From assembly GCA_020444775.1 (NCBI GenBank), contig JAGRHX010000656.1, positions 1 through 8,978 of the forward strand: a stretch of DNA of 8,978 nucleotides. Reading direction: 5' to 3'. The DNA is from Gammaproteobacteria bacterium. GTDB taxonomy: Bacteria > Pseudomonadota > Gammaproteobacteria > HK1. Below, piece by piece: positions 6,583-8,978 of this stretch; the stretch's first letter is position 1; each line of letters starts with the position of its first letter. A model generated the notes under the pieces. It did not search any database. It was not told where the DNA came from and saw nothing but the letters and a program-made list of their open reading frames with translations. Both the position numbers and the translations under genes were made by a program.

Positions 6583-7599
6583 ATGGCACTGGAGATGGGA
6601 ATCAGGCTGCCCACCGCGGGACCACCACAAGCCAGCGCGGCGTTCGCGGAACGCGCCGAGGCCTCGGGTTTCGAGTTCCTGTGGATGCCCGACACGCCGG
6701 TGCTGGCCGGGCGCTGGCGCGATGTCTATCCGCATCTGACCTGTGCGGCGCTCAGCACCCGCCGGCTACGCCTGGGTCCCGGGGTGACCAATCCGATCAC
6801 CCGGCATCCGGTCACCACCGCGAGCGCGATACTGACCGTCGACGATGCGTCCGAGGGCCGCGCCGATCTGGTTGCCGGCACCGGTTACAGCTCCGCCTAC
6901 ATCATCGGACGCAAGGCCGCCACGCTGCGTCAGATGCGTGAAGCCACCTCGCTGTGGCGGAGCATCTTTCAAGGTGAGCCGACCGAGCTCGGTGGTCTGC
7001 GCATCGAGCTCGACAAACCGCGACCAGCCCTGCCCATCTATCTGGCCGCTACCGGGCCGAAGATGCTGCAGCTCGCCGGAGAGATCGCCGACGGCGTGCT
7101 GATCATGGTCGGCGCCGCGCCGGGCATGGTCCGCTGGGCACTGCAGCACGTGCACGCCGGACTCGAACGTGCCGGTCGTGACAGCCGATCGCTGCGCAAG
7201 ATCCTGGTGGTGTTCGGCCACGTGCAGGACGACCGCGCGCGGGCCATCGAGCAGATGCGACCGTGCGCCGCCGGCCTGTACCGGCATCGCTTCGCCGGCG
7301 AGCTGCTGGCCGCCGCCGGGCTCGAGAAGCCGACCCGGCTGCCCGACATCCAGCATCCCTATCCGGATCTGGGCCACGCGGTGGACTGGCGCGCGGCGCA
7401 GCGCGCCGCGGCTTTCGTCGCCGACGCCGCGGTCGAGGCCTATTGCGCCCTGGGCTCGGCCGAGGACGTCGCGGCGCGCGTTCGCGAGCTGGCCGCGCTG
7501 GACATCGACGCCATCTGGTGGCGTGACGAGCAGAGCTATGCGGCACCGACCGCGCTGCTGGAGGCCCTGTCCGAGCAGGTGTTTCCCAAGCTGCGCTGA
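6583..7599 (+). CDS. LLM-class (luciferase-like) flavin/F420-dependent oxidoreductase
   Basis: A 338-residue cytoplasmic TIM-barrel protein of the bacterial luciferase-like family, which uses FMN or F420 for reductions or monooxygenations. The early strand M-G-I-R-L-P (5-10) and L-G-P-G-V-T-N-P-I-T-R-H-P (64-76) are typical of the family. So are G-R-A-D-L-V-A-G-T-G (92-101) and the late P-I-Y-L-A-A-T-G-P-K-M-L-Q-L-A-G (151-166). The V-T-N-P-x-T-R-H-P version resembles the methylene-tetrahydromethanopterin reductase-like (Mer) branch. Whether the cofactor is F420 or FMN cannot be read off; most gammaproteobacteria lack F420, which favours FMN. Length is normal. GAGGAA at 6570-6575 lies 7 bases before the ATG and supports this start. 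The substrate is unknown. The GNAT gene follows after 101 bases in the same direction. Confidence 0.9.
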   Translation: MALEMGIRLPTAGPPQASAAFAERAEASGFEFLWMPDTPVLAGRWRDVYPHLTCAALSTRRLRLGPGVTNPITRHPVTTASAILTVDDASEGRADLVAGTGYSSAYIIGRKAATLRQMREATSLWRSIFQGEPTELGGLRIELDKPRPALPIYLAATGPKMLQLAGEIADGVLIMVGAAPGMVRWALQHVHAGLERAGRDSRSLRKILVVFGHVQDDRARAIEQMRPCAAGLYRHRFAGELLAAAGLEKPTRLPDIQHPYPDLGHAVDWRAAQRAAAFVADAAVEAYCALGSAEDVAARVRELAALDIDAIWWRDEQSYAAPTALLEALSEQVFPKLR

Positions 7600-7686
7600 G
7601 ACCACGGCCGGCGCGTGCTCCGCTGCGAGGTGGGGCTCGTTGTGCGACGCGGTCCGCCCGCGCGCGCCCGGCCTGGAACCGCCAGC

Positions 7687-7692
7687 GAGGAA
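7687..7692 (+). promoter_or_regulatory. Ribosome binding site for the upstream GNAT start
   Basis: GAGGAA lies 8 bases before the ATG at 7701. The stretch from here to the ATG is nearly the same as the one before the LLM gene (6569-6586), with one extra base and one mismatch. That supports real use of the 7701 start. Confidence 0.5.
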
Positions 7693-7700
7693 GCACCAGC

Positions 7701-8171
7701 ATGGACCCGCTACGCATTGGAGAGCTGCTGATGACGATTGCGATCAGAGCGGCCATCGCGGCCGACAAGGAAGCCTGCATCGAGCTGCTGCAGGATTTCG
7801 CCACGGCAACCGGCGAGGACCTGAGTGCCGCCGCCGGTGACGTGTTCGACAACTTGCTACAGACCGGCAACGGCGAGATCCTGGTGGCCGAGGACGATGG
7901 CGAGCTGCTCGGGCTGGTGTCACTCACCTACACGCCGGTGATGCGCTTTGGCGCCGAGTACTGTCGGATCGAGGAGCTCGTCGTCGACCCATCCAGACGT
8001 GGTGAAGAGGTCGGCGCACGACTGGTCGAGGGCGCGATAGGACGAGCGCGTGGCCGTGGCTGCGCCGAGATCGGCACCGACCTGCTCGAACGCGCCGCGC
8101 AGCATCGCGAGTTCCACGCGCGGCTTGGTTTCGACAGCATCGGCACGGCGTTGCGCCGCCCGGTCGACTGA
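7701..8171 (+). CDS. GNAT family N-acetyltransferase
   Basis: A 156-residue single-domain GNAT protein, expected to transfer an acetyl group from acetyl-CoA to an amine. Motif A is seen as I-E-E-L-V-V-D-P-S-R-R-G-E-E-V-G-A-R-L (90-108), with the beta-4 strand followed by the CoA-pyrophosphate loop. Motif B appears as F-H-A-R-L-G-F (138-144). In the R-x-x-G-x-G/A loop (R100-G-E-E-V-G105) the first Gly is replaced by Glu103, a modest departure. Two in-frame starts are plausible. The ATG at 7701 follows GAGGAA, while the ATG at 7731, ten codons later, follows GGAGAG at 7719-7724 and gives Met-Thr-Ile-Ala-Ile-Arg, the usual GNAT beginning. The acceptor substrate is unknown. It is probably co-transcribed with the LLM gene; the 101-base gap shows nothing else I can name. 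Confidence 0.87.
   Translation: MDPLRIGELLMTIAIRAAIAADKEACIELLQDFATATGEDLSAAAGDVFDNLLQTGNGEILVAEDDGELLGLVSLTYTPVMRFGAEYCRIEELVVDPSRRGEEVGARLVEGAIGRARGRGCAEIGTDLLERAAQHREFHARLGFDSIGTALRRPVD
7719..7724 (+). promoter_or_regulatory. Second ribosome binding site, for the internal GNAT start at 7731
   Basis: GGAGAG is 6 bases before the in-frame ATG at 7731. Protein homology favours this start (the GNAT fold begins at Met-Thr-Ile-Ala-Ile-Arg), while the upstream site also looks good, so both may be used. Confidence 0.45.
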
Positions 8172-8269
8172 TCATCGCCAGGCCGATGACCTACAACTCG
8201 ACTGCCGACTGATTGACCGCGACGGCGGCGGGGTGGCGTGGTGTAGGACGGCACACGGCTGACTGCCAC

Positions 8270-8274
8270 GGGAG
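8270..8274 (+). promoter_or_regulatory. Ribosome binding site of the PEGA-like small gene
   Basis: GGGAG lies 9 bases before the ATG at 8284 and supports that start over the out-of-frame ATG at 8277. The 112-base gap after the GNAT gene otherwise holds only a weak 6-bp stem (8172-8177 with 8184-8189) and no convincing promoter. Confidence 0.5.
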
Positions 8275-8283
8275 TGATGGTGC

Positions 8284-8511
8284 ATGGAATGGGTGATCGT
8301 GAGCTTTCCGAGCATTCGCGAGGTCTGGGTCGACAACGTCGCCGCCGGCATGACCAACCGCCTGATGCGGGTGTCCGCCGGCACGCACGTGTTCTCGCTG
8401 GGCATGCCGCACGACTACGCCCCGGCCACGCTGCAGTGCACGGTGCGTGACACCACGGTGCTGCGACCGTTGCAGGTGGTCTTCACACGCAACCGGGAGG
8501 GCGGCTCGTGA
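8284..8511 (+). CDS. Small PEGA-like beta-domain protein of unknown function
   Basis: A 75-residue protein with no signal peptide or membrane helix. Its alternating hydrophobic pattern suggests a small all-beta domain. V-W-V-D-N-V-A-A-G-M-T-N (14-25), L-M-R-V-S-A-G-T-H-V-F-S-L-G (27-40), D-Y-A-P (44-47) and a final R-P-L-Q-V-V-F (61-67) follow the course of a PEGA domain. PEGA domains are small folds that often sit on envelope or surface proteins. Its stop codon overlaps the GTG start of the patatin lipoprotein by 4 bases (GTGA), so the two are probably translated together and may work together. How a cytoplasmic small protein would serve a lipoprotein enzyme is not clear. The family assignment is by pattern only; the gene itself is well supported by its ribosome site and overlap. 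Confidence 0.75.
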   Translation: MEWVIVSFPSIREVWVDNVAAGMTNRLMRVSAGTHVFSLGMPHDYAPATLQCTVRDTTVLRPLQVVFTRNREGGS

Positions 8512-8978
8512 GGCGCGTATGGTCCCGGCTGCTGACGCTTCTGCCAGCCCTGTCGCTGCTCAGCCTGCTGGCCGCTTGCGCGAGCTTCCCACCAAACCCG
8601 CCACTACAGCGCTACGACGCGAGCAGCGGCTATAGATTCGACAATCTGTCCGCCGATGCCCGCGACGACAGCTTGTTCGTCGTCGCCACCTTCTCCGGTG
8701 GCGGCACGCGCGCCGCCGCCTTTGCTTATGGCGCGCTGGAGGCACTGCATCAGACGGTCATCGACGACACCGGCCGCACGCTGCTCGACGAGCTGGACGT
8801 GGTCTCCTCGGTATCCGGTGGCAGCTTTCCCGCCGCCTACCTGGCGCTGCGCGGCGAGCAGATCTTCACGCGGTTTCCACAGCGTTTCCTCTACCGTCCG
8901 ATCGAGCAGGAGCTGGTGGGATTGTTGTTCTCGCCGACGAATCTGGCGAAGCTCGCCGGTGACAGCTTTGGCAGCAGC
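8508..8978 (+). CDS. Patatin-like phospholipase lipoprotein (N-terminal part, cut by window end)
   Basis: The first 157 residues of a patatin-family serine acylhydrolase are present, starting at GTG 8508 and open to the window edge. Residues 1-23 form a lipoprotein signal peptide: basic V-R-R, a leucine-rich core and the lipobox L21-A-A-C24. After cleavage and lipid attachment at Cys24 the next residue is Ala, not Asp, which predicts sorting to the outer membrane. The oxyanion glycine loop is F-S-G-G-G-T-R (62-68). The nucleophile is Ser103 in S-V-S-G-G (101-105), where the first Gly of G-x-S-x-G is Ser, a variant I recall from this lipoprotein branch. The catalytic Asp (D-G-A/G motif) would lie beyond the window. 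The likely role is hydrolysis of phospholipid or other acyl esters in the periplasm or envelope. It overlaps the upstream small gene by 4 bases. Confidence 0.9.
   Translation, partial: MRRVWSRLLTLLPALSLLSLLAACASFPPNPPLQRYDASSGYRFDNLSADARDDSLFVVATFSGGGTRAAAFAYGALEALHQTVIDDTGRTLLDELDVVSSVSGGSFPAAYLALRGEQIFTRFPQRFLYRPIEQELVGLLFSPTNLAKLAGDSFGSS

Noticed and set aside
8213..8247. Promoter for the PEGA-like gene (TTGACC and TGTAGG)
   Set aside because: The spacing of about 23 bases is too long and the -10 match is poor.

Overview
The window is GC-rich, gene-dense chromosomal DNA from a proteobacterium. The SUF cluster layout (sufD, sufS, sufT, Rieske ferredoxin), an acyl-CoA synthetase with a short-chain dehydrogenase, and an outer-membrane-type patatin lipoprotein fit a high-GC gammaproteobacterium. 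A halophilic or marine Nevskiales/Salinisphaera-like lineage is a guess from gene content and base composition only; no rRNA or tRNA is present to test it. No mobile element, CRISPR array, tRNA or phage gene was seen.

Bases 1-2564 hold the 3' end of a SUF iron-sulfur cluster assembly operon, all on the plus strand. It starts with the C-terminal end of SufD (cut by the window edge). SufS follows with a 4-base ATGA overlap, then SufT (DUF59/MIP18 family). After a 219-base gap with a hairpin and a four-copy 12-bp tandem repeat comes a small Rieske [2Fe-2S] ferredoxin. SufS mobilises sulfur from cysteine, SufD belongs to the SufBCD scaffold, and SufT helps cluster maturation. The Rieske protein could be an electron donor or a client. 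No sufE or sufU gene lies next to sufS.

Bases 2673-5158 hold an ACSM-like acyl-CoA synthetase and an SDR oxidoreductase in the same orientation, plausibly a small catabolic unit that activates a carboxylic acid and then oxidises or reduces an alcohol/ketone. A convergent MFS exporter-type gene (minus strand, 5186-6433) ends 27 bases from the SDR stop.

From the divergent region at 6434-6582, an LLM-class flavin/F420-type oxidoreductase and a GNAT acetyltransferase are read on the plus strand. At the right edge a 75-residue PEGA-like small protein overlaps by 4 bases (GTGA) a patatin-like phospholipase lipoprotein that runs off the window.

Most of the window is ordinary. The parts most worth a second look are the PEGA-like/patatin pair, the repeat-bearing gap inside the suf operon, the SufT plus Rieske tail of that operon, and a possible leaderless start for the MFS gene. 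No clearly new biological system could be demonstrated.
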